Source: Streptomyces chattanoogensis
GTDB taxonomy: Bacteria; Actinomycetota; Actinomycetes; Streptomycetales; Streptomycetaceae
Reading direction: 5' to 3'
DNA length: 64,000 nucleotides
Assembly (NCBI RefSeq): GCF_001294335.1
Contig: NZ_LGKG01000068.1
Span: 62,001 to 126,000 of the forward strand
Below, piece after piece: positions 16,532-24,571 of this stretch. A program made the position numbers and the translations under genes. How positions within the stretch are numbered: the stretch's first letter is position 1; each line of letters begins with the position of its first letter. A model generated the notes under the pieces. The model ran no database searches. It saw only the letters and a program-made list of their open reading frames with translations, and was not told where the DNA came from.

Positions 16532-16932
16532 TTGAAACCGGTCCCCCGGGACGGGATTCGCTTCCGGGGAGGGTTTGTTAGCCTTGGTGACGGCACCGGC
16601 TCGATCCAAGCCCCCGGGCCCAACCATCGTCGCTGCGAGCGACCACTTGCCGCGAGGCGAGCATGGCGGGTCGGTGTCCTTAAGCACAGTCTGCGGGCGT
16701 CTCTCCTCCGGGAGGGGCGCCCGCAGTCGTTGGCCCCGGAGGCCCGGCCCTTGATCGGGAGGGGTTCCGTTCCCCCTACATCATCTCGTATGGTGGAAAA
16801 GTCTTTCCGGATTTTGTAGCTGGTTACCGTGTACCGGCTGGTAGGTGGGACGATCGGACAACGCGCTCCGTACCTGGACAGCCGGTCACGGAGCCGCTCA
16901 GAGAGAACCAGGGAAAGCAGAGGAAGTCGGCC
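16532..16932 (+). other. Long untranslated region before malic enzyme; possible small RNA
   Basis: No gene is seen. TAGCCT at 16579-16584 is a possible -10 box, and a strong hairpin at 16691-16726 (CTGCGGGCG paired with CGCCCGCAG, with an inner stem) lies about 100 bases further on. A short RNA of roughly 16591-16726 is possible, or a structured leader of the malic enzyme mRNA. A second promoter for malic enzyme may lie near 16750-16800 (TTGATC and TCGTATGGT). It does not match a riboswitch class that I know. Confidence 0.35.
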
Positions 16933-18366
16933 ATGGCAACGGCGCCTAGCGTCTCGTATTCGATGACGGTGCGACTGGAAGTTCCCGCTAGCGGCACCGC
17001 CGTCAGCCAGCTCACCACGGCCGTGGAGTCCTCCGGCGGGTCGGTCACCGGCCTCGACGTGACCGCATCCGGCCACGAAAAACTCCGGATCGACGTCACC
17101 ATCGCCGCGACGTCCACCGCGCACGCCGACGAGATCGTCGGCAAGCTGCGCGAGATCGACGGCGTCTCGCTCGGCAAGGTCTCGGACCGTACGTTCCTGA
17201 TGCACCTCGGCGGCAAGATCGAGATGACGTCGAAGCATCCCATCCGCAGCCGTGACGACCTGTCCATGGTCTACACCCCCGGTGTGGCCCGGGTCTGCCA
17301 GGCGATCGCCGACAACCCCGAGGACGCCCGCCGCCTGACCATCAAGCGCAACAGCGTCGCGGTCGTCACCGACGGCTCCGCGGTCCTCGGCCTCGGCAAC
17401 ATCGGCCCCAAGGCCGCACTGCCCGTCATGGAGGGCAAGGCGGCCCTCTTCAAGCGCTTCGCCGGCATCGACGCCTGGCCGCTGTGCCTGGACACCCAGG
17501 ACTCCGACGCGATCGTGGAGATCGTCAAGGCCATCGCCCCCGGCTTCGCCGGCATCAACCTCGAGGACATCTCCGCACCCCGCTGCTTCGAGATCGAGGC
17601 CCGGCTGCGCGAGGCCCTGGACATCCCCGTCTTCCACGACGACCAGCACGGCACCGCCATCGTCGTGCTCGCCGCGCTCACCAACGCGCTGCGCGTCGTC
17701 GGCAAGAAGATCCATGACGTACGGGTCGTGATGTCCGGCGCCGGAGCCGCCGGCACCGCCATCCTCAAGCTGCTGATCGCGGCCGGCGTCCAGCACGCCG
17801 TCGTCGCCGACATCCACGGTGTGGTGCACGCCGGCCGCGCCGACCTGGTCGACGCCCACCCGGACTCGCCGCTGCGCTGGATCGCCGACAACACCAACCC
17901 CGAGGGCGTCACCGGCACCCTCAAGGAGGCCGTGGTCGGCGCGGACGTCTTCATCGGCGTCTCGGCCCCCAACGTCCTGGACGGCGACGACGTCGCCAAG
18001 ATGGCCGGGGACGCGATCGTGTTCGCACTCGCCAACCCCGACCCGGAGGTCGACCCGGCCATCGCCCGGCAGACCGCCGCCGTCGTGGCCACCGGCCGCT
18101 CCGACTTCCCCAACCAGATCAACAACGTTCTGGTCTTCCCCGGTGTCTTCCGCGGCCTGCTCGACGCCCAGTCCCGCACGGTCAACACCGAGATGATGCT
18201 GGCCGCGGCCGGTGCCCTCGCCGATGTGGTCCTCGACGACGAGCTCAACGCGAACTACATCATCCCCAGCGTCTTCAACGACAAGGTCGCCGGCGCGGTG
18301 GCCGGTGCGGTGCGGGACGCGGCGAAGGCCGCCGCCCCCGACGTCGCCCACGACACGGCCCTGTGA
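16933..18366 (+). CDS. NAD-dependent malic enzyme with N-terminal ACT-like domain
   Basis: 477 residues. It oxidatively decarboxylates malate to pyruvate with reduction of NAD(P). Residues about 1-75 look like an ACT regulatory domain (SYSMTVRLEVPASGTAVSQL), then the malic domain with SMVYTPGVARVCQAI, the divalent-metal motif FHDDQHGTAIVVLAAL (about 235-250) and the NAD-binding GAGAAGTAILKLL. From family knowledge the S. coelicolor gene at this position encodes the NAD-specific enzyme. It has a single-gene layout with a long leader upstream. Confidence 0.93.
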   Translation: MATAPSVSYSMTVRLEVPASGTAVSQLTTAVESSGGSVTGLDVTASGHEKLRIDVTIAATSTAHADEIVGKLREIDGVSLGKVSDRTFLMHLGGKIEMTSKHPIRSRDDLSMVYTPGVARVCQAIADNPEDARRLTIKRNSVAVVTDGSAVLGLGNIGPKAALPVMEGKAALFKRFAGIDAWPLCLDTQDSDAIVEIVKAIAPGFAGINLEDISAPRCFEIEARLREALDIPVFHDDQHGTAIVVLAALTNALRVVGKKIHDVRVVMSGAGAAGTAILKLLIAAGVQHAVVADIHGVVHAGRADLVDAHPDSPLRWIADNTNPEGVTGTLKEAVVGADVFIGVSAPNVLDGDDVAKMAGDAIVFALANPDPEVDPAIARQTAAVVATGRSDFPNQINNVLVFPGVFRGLLDAQSRTVNTEMMLAAAGALADVVLDDELNANYIIPSVFNDKVAGAVAGAVRDAAKAAAPDVAHDTAL

Positions 18367-18735
18367 GCACCTGACCCGGTGTGACGGCTGCCACGGCGCG
18401 GCGGAGTACGGCGCGTCGCGTGACACGCCGTCCGTAGGGCCCCCATAGGCTGGCGGTCGGCAAACGACCGCCGCCCTGTGGGGTCGGGCCCGGAGCGGCG
18501 TGCTACGGAACGTCACCACAATGAGGCGGTGGGGCTTTCGTGTGACTCTCCGGGGTTCCGGATTGGCTTTAGCCCCGCAGGTAGGGGCAGGATGCGTATT
18601 CGGGCGCGAGGGTCTGGCACCAGACCCGGGTCCGGGGACTGTCCGAGGGCCCTGGCAGCATCGGCTTCGCTGTGCCTCGCATGCGGCTCCGCCGCGGGGC
18701 ACGCCCATTGGCAAGAAGAACACGGGAGTACAAAC
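18367..18735 (+). promoter_or_regulatory. Long leader of hupA with 18-base palindrome
   Basis: No gene is visible in these 369 bases. A perfect palindrome GGGTCTGG-CA-CCAGACCC is at 18610-18627, about 110 bases before the hupA start. It may be an operator, or a stem in the 5' untranslated region. TTTAGCC and similar sequences near 18570 could be promoter parts, but I cannot place the start of transcription. Confidence 0.4.
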
Positions 18736-19017
18736 ATGAACCGCAGTGAGCTGGTGGCCGCTCTGGCCGATCGCGCCGAGGTGACCCGCAAGGACGCCGA
18801 CGCCGTTCTGGCCGCCCTCGCCGAGGTGACCGGCGAGATCGTCGCCAAGGGCGACGAGAAGGTCACCATCCCCGGCTTCCTCACCTTCGAGCGCACCCAC
18901 CGTGCCGCTCGCACCGCGCGTAACCCGCAGACCGGCGACCCGATCCAGATCCCGGCCGGCTACAGCGTCAAGGTCTCCGCGGGCTCCAAGCTCAAGGAAG
19001 CCGCGAAGGGCAAGTAA
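18736..19017 (+). CDS. hupA: Histone-like DNA-binding protein HU
   Basis: 93 residues with the HU/IHF fold: MNRSELVAALADRAEVTRKD, dimer helices, and the DNA-binding arm with TFERTHRAARTARNPQTGDP. It bends and compacts the nucleoid. It is the short vegetative type without the Lys/Ala-rich C-terminal tail of the sporulation HU (HupS). The ATG at 18736 has GGGAG upstream; the frame is open further upstream but that part is not HU. A strong terminator follows 60 bases downstream. Confidence 0.96.
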   Translation: MNRSELVAALADRAEVTRKDADAVLAALAEVTGEIVAKGDEKVTIPGFLTFERTHRAARTARNPQTGDPIQIPAGYSVKVSAGSKLKEAAKGK

Positions 19018-19076
19018 ACCCCTCGCCGGCACGGCAGCGACGCCGGTACGGCGGCGAGCCCGTGACGTAGCGCCAT

Positions 19077-19110
19077 AAAGGGCGGCCACCCTGCGGGGTG
19101 GCCGCCCTTT
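19077..19110. terminator. Strong hairpin terminator after hupA
   Basis: A 15-base perfect inverted repeat (AAAGGGCGGCCACCC and complement) with a 4-base loop ends in CCCTTT. It can work in both directions. The remainder of the gap up to 19372 shows no gene. Confidence 0.93.
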
Positions 19111-19372
19111 CGGCTGCGCCGTTGCCGTACGAGGCCTCACGGCCGCGCGGAGCGGCGGCGCCAAGGGCCCTGCGCCCGGCTCTGCGGCGCTGCCTCGGTC
19201 GACCCGGTTGTCAGGGACGCCCACCAGTCCAACGCCCTCCAGAGGGGCGATCACGGCCGTACGGGAACCGGGCTGCCGCCTTGACGACGCGTCAGCCGGA
19301 CGCGCCGTCCGCCCACCGCGCCCCGCTCCGATTTGACCTTGTCATTGGCGGCAGGGTTCCAGACTCCCGGCC

Positions 19373-20158
19373 ATGGAGAACCGAGCCCCGGAGAACGGGA
19401 ACGCACAGCACACGCAGGACCGGGTCGTCATCGTCACGGGAGCGGGCACCGGCATCGGGCGGGCCACCGCGCGGCGGTTCGCGCAGGAAGGCGCGCGGGT
19501 GGTCGCGGTGGGGCGGCGCCCGGGGCCGCTGGCCGAGACCGCCGAAGGGCACCCCGGCATCCGCCCGTACGCCGCCGACATCACCGAGGACGGGGCGCCG
19601 CAGGACCTCGTGCGCCATGCGGTCGGGGAGTTCGGGCGGCTGGACGTCCTGGTGAACAACGCCGGGATCGTCGGCGGCGGGCAGCACGGCCCGCTGACCA
19701 GGGAACGCATCGAGCCGCTGATCGCCACGAACCTGACCGCACCGGTGCTGCTGGTGCAGGCGGCGCTGGCGGAACTGGAGAAGACCGGCGGGGTGGTGGT
19801 GAACATCAGCACCTCGGTCGGGCAGCGCGGCTGGCCGTCGCCCGGCACCGCGGTCTACGCCGCGACCAAGGCCGGCCTCGAACTGCTCACCCGCAGCTGG
19901 GCGGTGGCCTATGCGTCGCGGGGCATCCGTGTCGTGGCGGTCGCACCGGGCGCGATCGAGACTCCGATCGGCAGGCACCAGGGGCTCTCGGAGGAGGAGT
20001 CGCAGAGGATACGGAAGATGCAGATAGCCGCGACTCCGATGGGCCGTAAGGGACAGCCCGACGAGGTGGCGTGGGCCGTCGTCCGGCTCGCGGAGCCCTC
20101 GGCGTCCTTCGTGACCGGCGTCGTGCTGCCCGTCGACGGCGGGGCCGTGGTCGCCTGA
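19373..20158 (+). CDS. Short-chain dehydrogenase/reductase
   Basis: 261 residues of classical SDR type: cofactor motif TGAGTGIGRATARRF (about 19-33), NNAG (about 90-93), catalytic Ser near NISTSVGQRG, and YAATK (Tyr and Lys of the active site, about 162-166). The C-terminal SDR region SFVTGVVLPVDGG is intact. The substrate is unknown. A MerR-type regulator follows 43 bases downstream in the same direction and may control or share its operon. Confidence 0.88.
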   Translation: MENRAPENGNAQHTQDRVVIVTGAGTGIGRATARRFAQEGARVVAVGRRPGPLAETAEGHPGIRPYAADITEDGAPQDLVRHAVGEFGRLDVLVNNAGIVGGGQHGPLTRERIEPLIATNLTAPVLLVQAALAELEKTGGVVVNISTSVGQRGWPSPGTAVYAATKAGLELLTRSWAVAYASRGIRVVAVAPGAIETPIGRHQGLSEEESQRIRKMQIAATPMGRKGQPDEVAWAVVRLAEPSASFVTGVVLPVDGGAVVA

Positions 20159-20201
20159 CGGGGGAGGGTGCTTGATAGAAAGGCGGCCGGAGGTGGGGCC
20201 G

Positions 20202-20549
20202 GTGCGGATCGGAGAACTGGCGCAGGCGACGGGGGCGACCCCCCGGGCGCTGCGCCACTACGAGGCGGCGGGGCTGATCTCCTCGCTCCGGGCGGACAAC
20301 GGCTACCGCGAGTACGACGACCGCGCGGCCGTCCGCGTACGCAACATCCGCTACCTCATCGACGCCGGCCTCACCCTCGCCGATGTGCAGTGCTTCACGA
20401 GCTGCCTGGACGGCGACGTCCCCGCGGCCCGTCCCTCACCCGAAGGGCTGCGCATCGCCCGGGAACGCCTCGAGGTCATCGACGCCCGGATCGCCGCCCA
20501 GACGGAGGCCCGGGACCGGCTGGCGGGCCTGCTGGCGGCGGCGGGCTGA
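20202..20549 (+). CDS. MerR-family regulator
   Basis: 115 residues from GTG 20202, chosen because GGAGGTGGGG lies directly upstream (a TTG at 20172 would add 10 residues). The N-terminal winged helix is typical: MRIGELAQATGATPRALRHYEAAGL, then RVRNIRYLIDAGLTLADVQC. A short C-terminal helix forms the dimer coiled coil (ERLEVIDARIAAQTEARDRL). There is no large effector domain. One Cys pair (CFTSC, about 67-71) might sense metal or redox state, but this is speculative. Confidence 0.88.
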   Translation: MRIGELAQATGATPRALRHYEAAGLISSLRADNGYREYDDRAAVRVRNIRYLIDAGLTLADVQCFTSCLDGDVPAARPSPEGLRIARERLEVIDARIAAQTEARDRLAGLLAAAG

Positions 20550-20634
20550 GCGGCTGACGGGCACTCAGGTCGCCTGCCCCGGCGTGCGCTTCGGCCCGGG
20601 TGCTGCCCGCCGTCGCCCGGCCCCGGAGCAGAGG

Positions 20635-20666
20635 GGGCGGCCACCCGGATCTCCAGGTGACCGCCC
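20635..20666. terminator. Hairpin between convergent merR and murA
   Basis: GGGCGGCCACCCGG pairs with CCAGGTGACCGCCC apart from two mismatches, with a 4-base loop. It lies in the convergent gap and could end transcription from both sides. Confidence 0.55.
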
Positions 20667-20702
20667 GTCATATATGTCTCGCCTGCGTCGGCTGCCGACG
20701 GC

Positions 20703-22049
20703 TCAGCTGCGCGCCGCCCCGTTGGGCAGCTCGACCTTGGCCCCCAGCTCGACGAGCTTCGCCATGAAGTTCTCGTAGCCGCGGTTGATCAGGTCGATGC
20801 CGTGCACCCGCGAGGTGCCCTGCGCCGCCAGGGCCGCGATCAGGTACGAGAAGCCGCCGCGCAGGTCGGGGATGACCAGGTCGGAGCCCTGGAGCCGGGT
20901 CGGGCCGCTCACGACCGCGGAGTGCAGGAAGTTGCGCTGGCCGAAGCGGCAGGCGGAGCCGCCCAGGCACTCGCGGTAGAGCTGGATGTGCGCGCCCATC
21001 TGGTTGAGCGCGGAGGTGAAGCCCAGCCGGGACTCGTAGACCGTCTCGTGGACGATGGAGAGGCCGGAGGCCTGGGTGAGGGCGACGACCAGGGGCTGCT
21101 GCCAGTCGGTCTGGAAACCGGGGTGGACGTCGGTCTCCAGGGCGATGGCGTTGAGCGAGCCGCCGGGGTGCCAGAAGCGGATGCCCTCGTCGTCGATCTC
21201 GAAGGCGCCGCCGACCTTACGGAAGGTGTTGAGGAAGGTCATCATGGAGCGCTGCTGGGCGCCGCGCACATAGATGTTGCCCTCGGTGGCCAGCGCCGCG
21301 GACGCCCAGGAGGCGGCCTCCAGGCGGTCCGGGAGGGCGCGGTGGTTGTAGCCGTCGAGCTTGTCGACACCGGTGATCCGGATCGTCCGGTCGGTGTCCA
21401 TGGAGATGATCGCGCCCATCTTCTGCAGCACGCAGATGAGGTCCTCGATCTCCGGCTCCACGGCGGCGTTCGACAGCTCGGTGACACCCTCGGCCAGGAC
21501 GGCCGTCAGCAGCACCTGCTCGGTGGAGCCGACGGACGGGTACGGCAGCCGGATCTTGCAGCCGCGCAGCCGCTGCGGGGCCTCCAGGTACTGCCCGTCG
21601 GCGCGCTTCTCGATCGTCGCGCCGAACTGGCGCAGCACGTCGAAGTGGAAGTCCACCGGCCGGCCGCCGATGTCGCAGCCGCCCAGGCCCGGGATGAAGG
21701 CGTGGCCGAGGCGGTGCAGCAGCGGGCCGCAGAACAGGATGGGAATGCGGGAGGAGCCGGCGTGGGCATCGATGTCGGCGACGTTGGCGCTCTCGACGCG
21801 CGACGGGTCGAGGATCAGCTCGCCGGCCTCGTCACCCGGGCGGACCGTGACCCCGTGCAGCTGCAGCAGCCCGCGCACCACGCGTACGTCGCGGATGTCG
21901 GGCACATTGCGCAGCCGGCTCGGGCCGCTGCCCAGCAGGGCGGCGACCATGGCCTTCGGCACGAGGTTCTTCGCACCGCGCACCCGGATCTCGCCCTCGA
22001 GCGGGGTGCCGCCGTGGACAAGCAGTACGTCGTCAGTAGAGACGGTCAT
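20703..22049 (-). CDS. murA: UDP-N-acetylglucosamine 1-carboxyvinyltransferase (MurA)
   Basis: 448 residues. MurA transfers enolpyruvate from PEP to UDP-GlcNAc, the first committed step of peptidoglycan synthesis, in the cytoplasm. The EPSP-synthase-like repeats are complete. The active-site Cys is kept in GLGGCDIGGRPVDFH (Cys about 125), so it is the fosfomycin-sensitive type rather than the Cys-to-Asp type of mycobacteria. The start at 22049 begins MTVSTDDVLLVHGG; the frame is open upstream but that part is not homologous. It is divergent from yqgE. Confidence 0.92.
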   Translation of the reverse strand: MTVSTDDVLLVHGGTPLEGEIRVRGAKNLVPKAMVAALLGSGPSRLRNVPDIRDVRVVRGLLQLHGVTVRPGDEAGELILDPSRVESANVADIDAHAGSSRIPILFCGPLLHRLGHAFIPGLGGCDIGGRPVDFHFDVLRQFGATIEKRADGQYLEAPQRLRGCKIRLPYPSVGSTEQVLLTAVLAEGVTELSNAAVEPEIEDLICVLQKMGAIISMDTDRTIRITGVDKLDGYNHRALPDRLEAASWASAALATEGNIYVRGAQQRSMMTFLNTFRKVGGAFEIDDEGIRFWHPGGSLNAIALETDVHPGFQTDWQQPLVVALTQASGLSIVHETVYESRLGFTSALNQMGAHIQLYRECLGGSACRFGQRNFLHSAVVSGPTRLQGSDLVIPDLRGGFSYLIAALAAQGTSRVHGIDLINRGYENFMAKLVELGAKVELPNGAARS

Positions 22050-22344
22050 GGATCTCGCGTTCCTGGAGACGGGCAGGGCCAAGCTGAAATGGTAAGGGCG
22101 CCGGAGGGCGGGTCCGTAGGGCCGTGCGCCCTTCAGGCATGTAATGGCTTTGTCACAACACCCTCCGCTACGATCCGCCTTTGATCTGTAATCGCCTTTT
22201 GGTGGAAATGCCGCTGAATGTCGCGAATGGGCCGTCTGTCGTTTGCCTCGTGCGCCGGGGCTGCCGCCGTACGCCCTGCCCTGCTCTTGCACGGTTCGAG
22301 CCGTCGACTCCCCGCTCCGGGCCGATTTGCGGGATCATGTGGCC

Positions 22345-23013
22345 ATGACCGAGGTGTCCTCGCTCACAGGGCGGCTGCTCGTCGCCACGCCCGCGCTGGC
22401 CGATCCCAACTTCGACCGCGCGGTGGTGCTGCTCCTCGACCACGACGAGGAGGGCTCCCTCGGCGTTGTCCTGAACCGCCCGACGCCGGTCGGCGTGGCG
22501 GACATCCTCGCCCCCTGGGCCGCGCTCGCCGGTGAGCCGGGCGTCGTCTTCCAGGGCGGCCCGGTGTCGCTGGACTCGGCGCTCGGGGTCGCGGTGGTGC
22601 CCGGCGGGGCCTTTGGCGAGGGCGGCGCCGCAGCCGCCCAGAGCGGTGCGCGGGCCGGCGGCGGCGATCCGGCGGCCGAGGGCGCGGCGGCGGAAACGGA
22701 CCAGGCGACGCGCGGTGACGAGCCACTGGGCTGGCGGCGGGTGCACGGCGCGATCGGCCTGGTCGACCTGGAGGCTCCGCCGGAGCTGCTCGCGGCGGTG
22801 CTCGGCAGCCTGCGGATCTTCGCCGGCTACGCGGGCTGGGGCCCCGGCCAGCTGGAGGACGAGCTGGTCGAGGGCGCGTGGTACGTCGTCGAGTCCGAGC
22901 CGGGCGATGTCTCCTCGCCCGATCCGGAGCAGCTGTGGCGCGCGGTACTGCGGCGGCAGCGCAACGAGCTGGCGATGGTGGCCACGTATCCGGACGACCC
23001 GTCGCTGAACTGA
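22345..23013 (+). CDS. YqgE/AlgH family protein (DUF179)
   Basis: 222 residues beginning MTEVSSLTGRLLVATPALAD, typical of YqgE/AlgH (LLLDHDEEGSLGVVLNRPT; FQGGPVSLDSALGV; GYAGWGPGQLEDEL). The biochemical role is unknown. An Ala/Gly-rich insert (about residues 95-130, GGAAAAQSGARAGGGDPAAE) interrupts the domain in a surface position; such inserts are frequent in Streptomyces homologues. The ATG at 22345 lacks a strong Shine-Dalgarno. Confidence 0.9.
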   Translation: MTEVSSLTGRLLVATPALADPNFDRAVVLLLDHDEEGSLGVVLNRPTPVGVADILAPWAALAGEPGVVFQGGPVSLDSALGVAVVPGGAFGEGGAAAAQSGARAGGGDPAAEGAAAETDQATRGDEPLGWRRVHGAIGLVDLEAPPELLAAVLGSLRIFAGYAGWGPGQLEDELVEGAWYVVESEPGDVSSPDPEQLWRAVLRRQRNELAMVATYPDDPSLN

Positions 23014-23179
23014 CGGCCCCGGGCCGCCGCCACACCGCTCTGACCTGGGATGATCTGCTTCTGCCGCGTTGTTACGGGTTCGTCATGGGGAATTGTCGGA
23101 CCCCGTCGCTATGGTTCGAGATGCAGGCGACGGTGCGCGGGCGCGACGGCGGCCGCGCGGAGACGAACGGGGGAGTGCC

Positions 23180-23851
23180 ATGCACAGGCCGAGCGTGCCC
23201 GAGGACCTGGACCATCCGGAGCTGCTGTGGGCGCGCGCCGCGACCCTGTCCGTGGTGGCGGCGGCCATGGACGACGGGGACGACTTCTCCGTGGGGCCCC
23301 TGGGCCTGGAGTGCTGGAACGCCGGCGGCGCCTACTGGTGGCGGCTGAAGCTGTACGACGACGGCCGCGCCCTGCTGTGCGGCCAGGATTCGGACGGCAG
23401 CTACACCCACGACGGAAAACAGCAGATCGACTTCCTGGCCGGGGCGCCGCAATGGCTGCCTTGGGAGCGGATGCGCCACGACGCCGAAGGCAATCTCTTC
23501 GGCTTCGTCTACTGGTGGCAGGACGGCGCCTGGGCCCGCGCCCCGTACCCCGACACCATGCCGGACGACGGCCTGGCGATGGCCCTGAGCTGGGCCGGGA
23601 CGGGTGAGGACGCGATCGGGCGGATCGTCGACGACCTGGTGGCGGTCACGGAGACCGAGGTCGATCCGGCGGCGGAGGTCCGCGCGTTCATCGCCGCCGC
23701 CGAGGCCCGTACGGTCGGCGCGGCGGACATCGAAGCGCTGCTGGACGCGGTCTGCGACCAGGATTCCTGGTACCCGGTGCGCCCAAAGGCGGCGCTGGCG
23801 TTCGCGACGGATCTGGGCCTGTCCGCTGCGCTTTGCCTGGGCCGTACGTAG
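23180..23851 (+). CDS. Conserved hypothetical protein; C-terminus from a repeat element
   Basis: 223 residues starting MHRPSVPEDLDHPEL at 23180, with GGGGGAG upstream. I do not recognise a characterised family. It is acidic and Trp-rich (CWNAGGAYWWRLKLYDDGRALL; FGFVYWWQDGAWARAPYPD) with a helical C-terminal part. No signal peptide or membrane segment is visible. The last ten residues (LSAALCLGRT) and the stop codon are encoded by the left end of repeat copy A (from 23822), so the natural 3' end has been replaced or trimmed by the element. Confidence 0.75.
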   Translation: MHRPSVPEDLDHPELLWARAATLSVVAAAMDDGDDFSVGPLGLECWNAGGAYWWRLKLYDDGRALLCGQDSDGSYTHDGKQQIDFLAGAPQWLPWERMRHDAEGNLFGFVYWWQDGAWARAPYPDTMPDDGLAMALSWAGTGEDAIGRIVDDLVAVTETEVDPAAEVRAFIAAAEARTVGAADIEALLDAVCDQDSWYPVRPKAALAFATDLGLSAALCLGRT

Positions 23852-24157
23852 TCGGCTTTCCCGCCGTGGGGGTTTGTCGCCGTTGCGCCTGCGGCCCCTC
23901 CGCTGCGCTTTGCCTGGGCCGTACGTTGTCGGCTTTCCCGCCGTGGGGGTTTCTCTGGTGCGCCTGCGGCGGGCGGGGGTTGGTTGTCGGCCGCGGTGCC
24001 GGCCCTCCGGACTTCGTCCTGCGGTCCGGAGCCGTGTAAGCCCGGTGCCGCTGCCGGACAGCCCCGCGCAGTGGCACCGCCCGCCGCAGGCGCAACGGCG
24101 GCAAACCCCCACGGCGGGAAAGCCGACAACGTGGGGAGAAACCAGCAAAGCGCAGTG
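23822..24157. repeat. Intergenic inverted-repeat element, copy A
   Basis: The left arm TCCGCTGCGCTTTGCCTGG... occurs twice in tandem (23822 and 23899, period 77). The inverted right arm ends in ...CCAGCAAAGCGCAGTGG at 24157. Shared blocks inside the arms include GTCGGCTTTCCCGCCGTGG and GCGCCTGCGGC. The central part (24001-24078) has TTCGTCCTGCGGTCCGGAGC and matches the centre of copy B in reverse orientation. It contains no transposase. It fills the whole gap between the hypothetical gene and the DUF3039 gene. Confidence 0.88.
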
Positions 24158-24176
24158 GTGAGTACCCTTGGCAGCT

Positions 24177-24470
24177 ATGAGCACTCTTGAGCCCGAGCGC
24201 GGGGCAGGTACGGGGACCCTCGTAGAGCCGACACCACAGGTGTCGCACGGCGACGGCGACCACGAGCGCTTCGCCCACTACGTCCAGAAGGACAAGATCA
24301 TGGCGAGCGCGCTCGACGGCACGCCCGTCGTCGCGCTGTGCGGCAAGGTCTGGGTACCGGGGCGCGACCCCAAGAAGTACCCGGTCTGCCCGATGTGCAA
24401 GGAGATCTTCGAGTCCATGGGCGCCGGTGGCGACAAGGACAAGGGCGGCAAGGACGGCGGCAAGAAGTAA
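24177..24470 (+). CDS. DUF3039 small zinc-binding protein
   Basis: 97 residues starting MSTLEPERGAGTGTL. The DUF3039 core includes HERFAHYVQKDKIMASALDG, then VVALCGKVWVPGRDPKKYPVCPMCKEIFE, where three Cys form a probable zinc site. The tail is Lys/Gly-rich. The family is conserved in actinobacteria and its role is unknown. No Shine-Dalgarno precedes the ATG at 24177; TACCCT at 24163-24168 could be a -10 box giving a nearly leaderless mRNA, directly beside the end of repeat copy A. Confidence 0.85.
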   Translation: MSTLEPERGAGTGTLVEPTPQVSHGDGDHERFAHYVQKDKIMASALDGTPVVALCGKVWVPGRDPKKYPVCPMCKEIFESMGAGGDKDKGGKDGGKK

Positions 24471-24504
24471 GACCTGCCGACCCGGCCTCCGCGGTGCGGT
24501 GAGA

Positions 24505-24540
24505 CGGCTCCGGTGCGCGGATGTGCGCATACCGGAGCCG
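24505..24540. terminator. Hairpin terminator after the DUF3039 gene
   Basis: CGGCTCCGGT pairs with ACCGGAGCCG, with an inner TGCGC/GCGCA stem, followed by TTC. It separates the DUF3039 gene from the hexosaminidase gene. Confidence 0.8.
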
Positions 24541-24571
24541 TTCGCGTACCCGCCGTGGCAGGTTCGGTGCC

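Noticed and set aside
16532..16932. Known riboswitch before malic enzyme
   Set aside because: The segment is structured but matches no riboswitch consensus I can recall, so it is reported only as a possible small RNA.
13922..19254. Antisense open frames of 921 and 963 codons over helD and malic enzyme
   Set aside because: They are shadows of the third-position GC bias. They have no ribosome binding site and no recognisable protein features, while the sense genes have full motifs.
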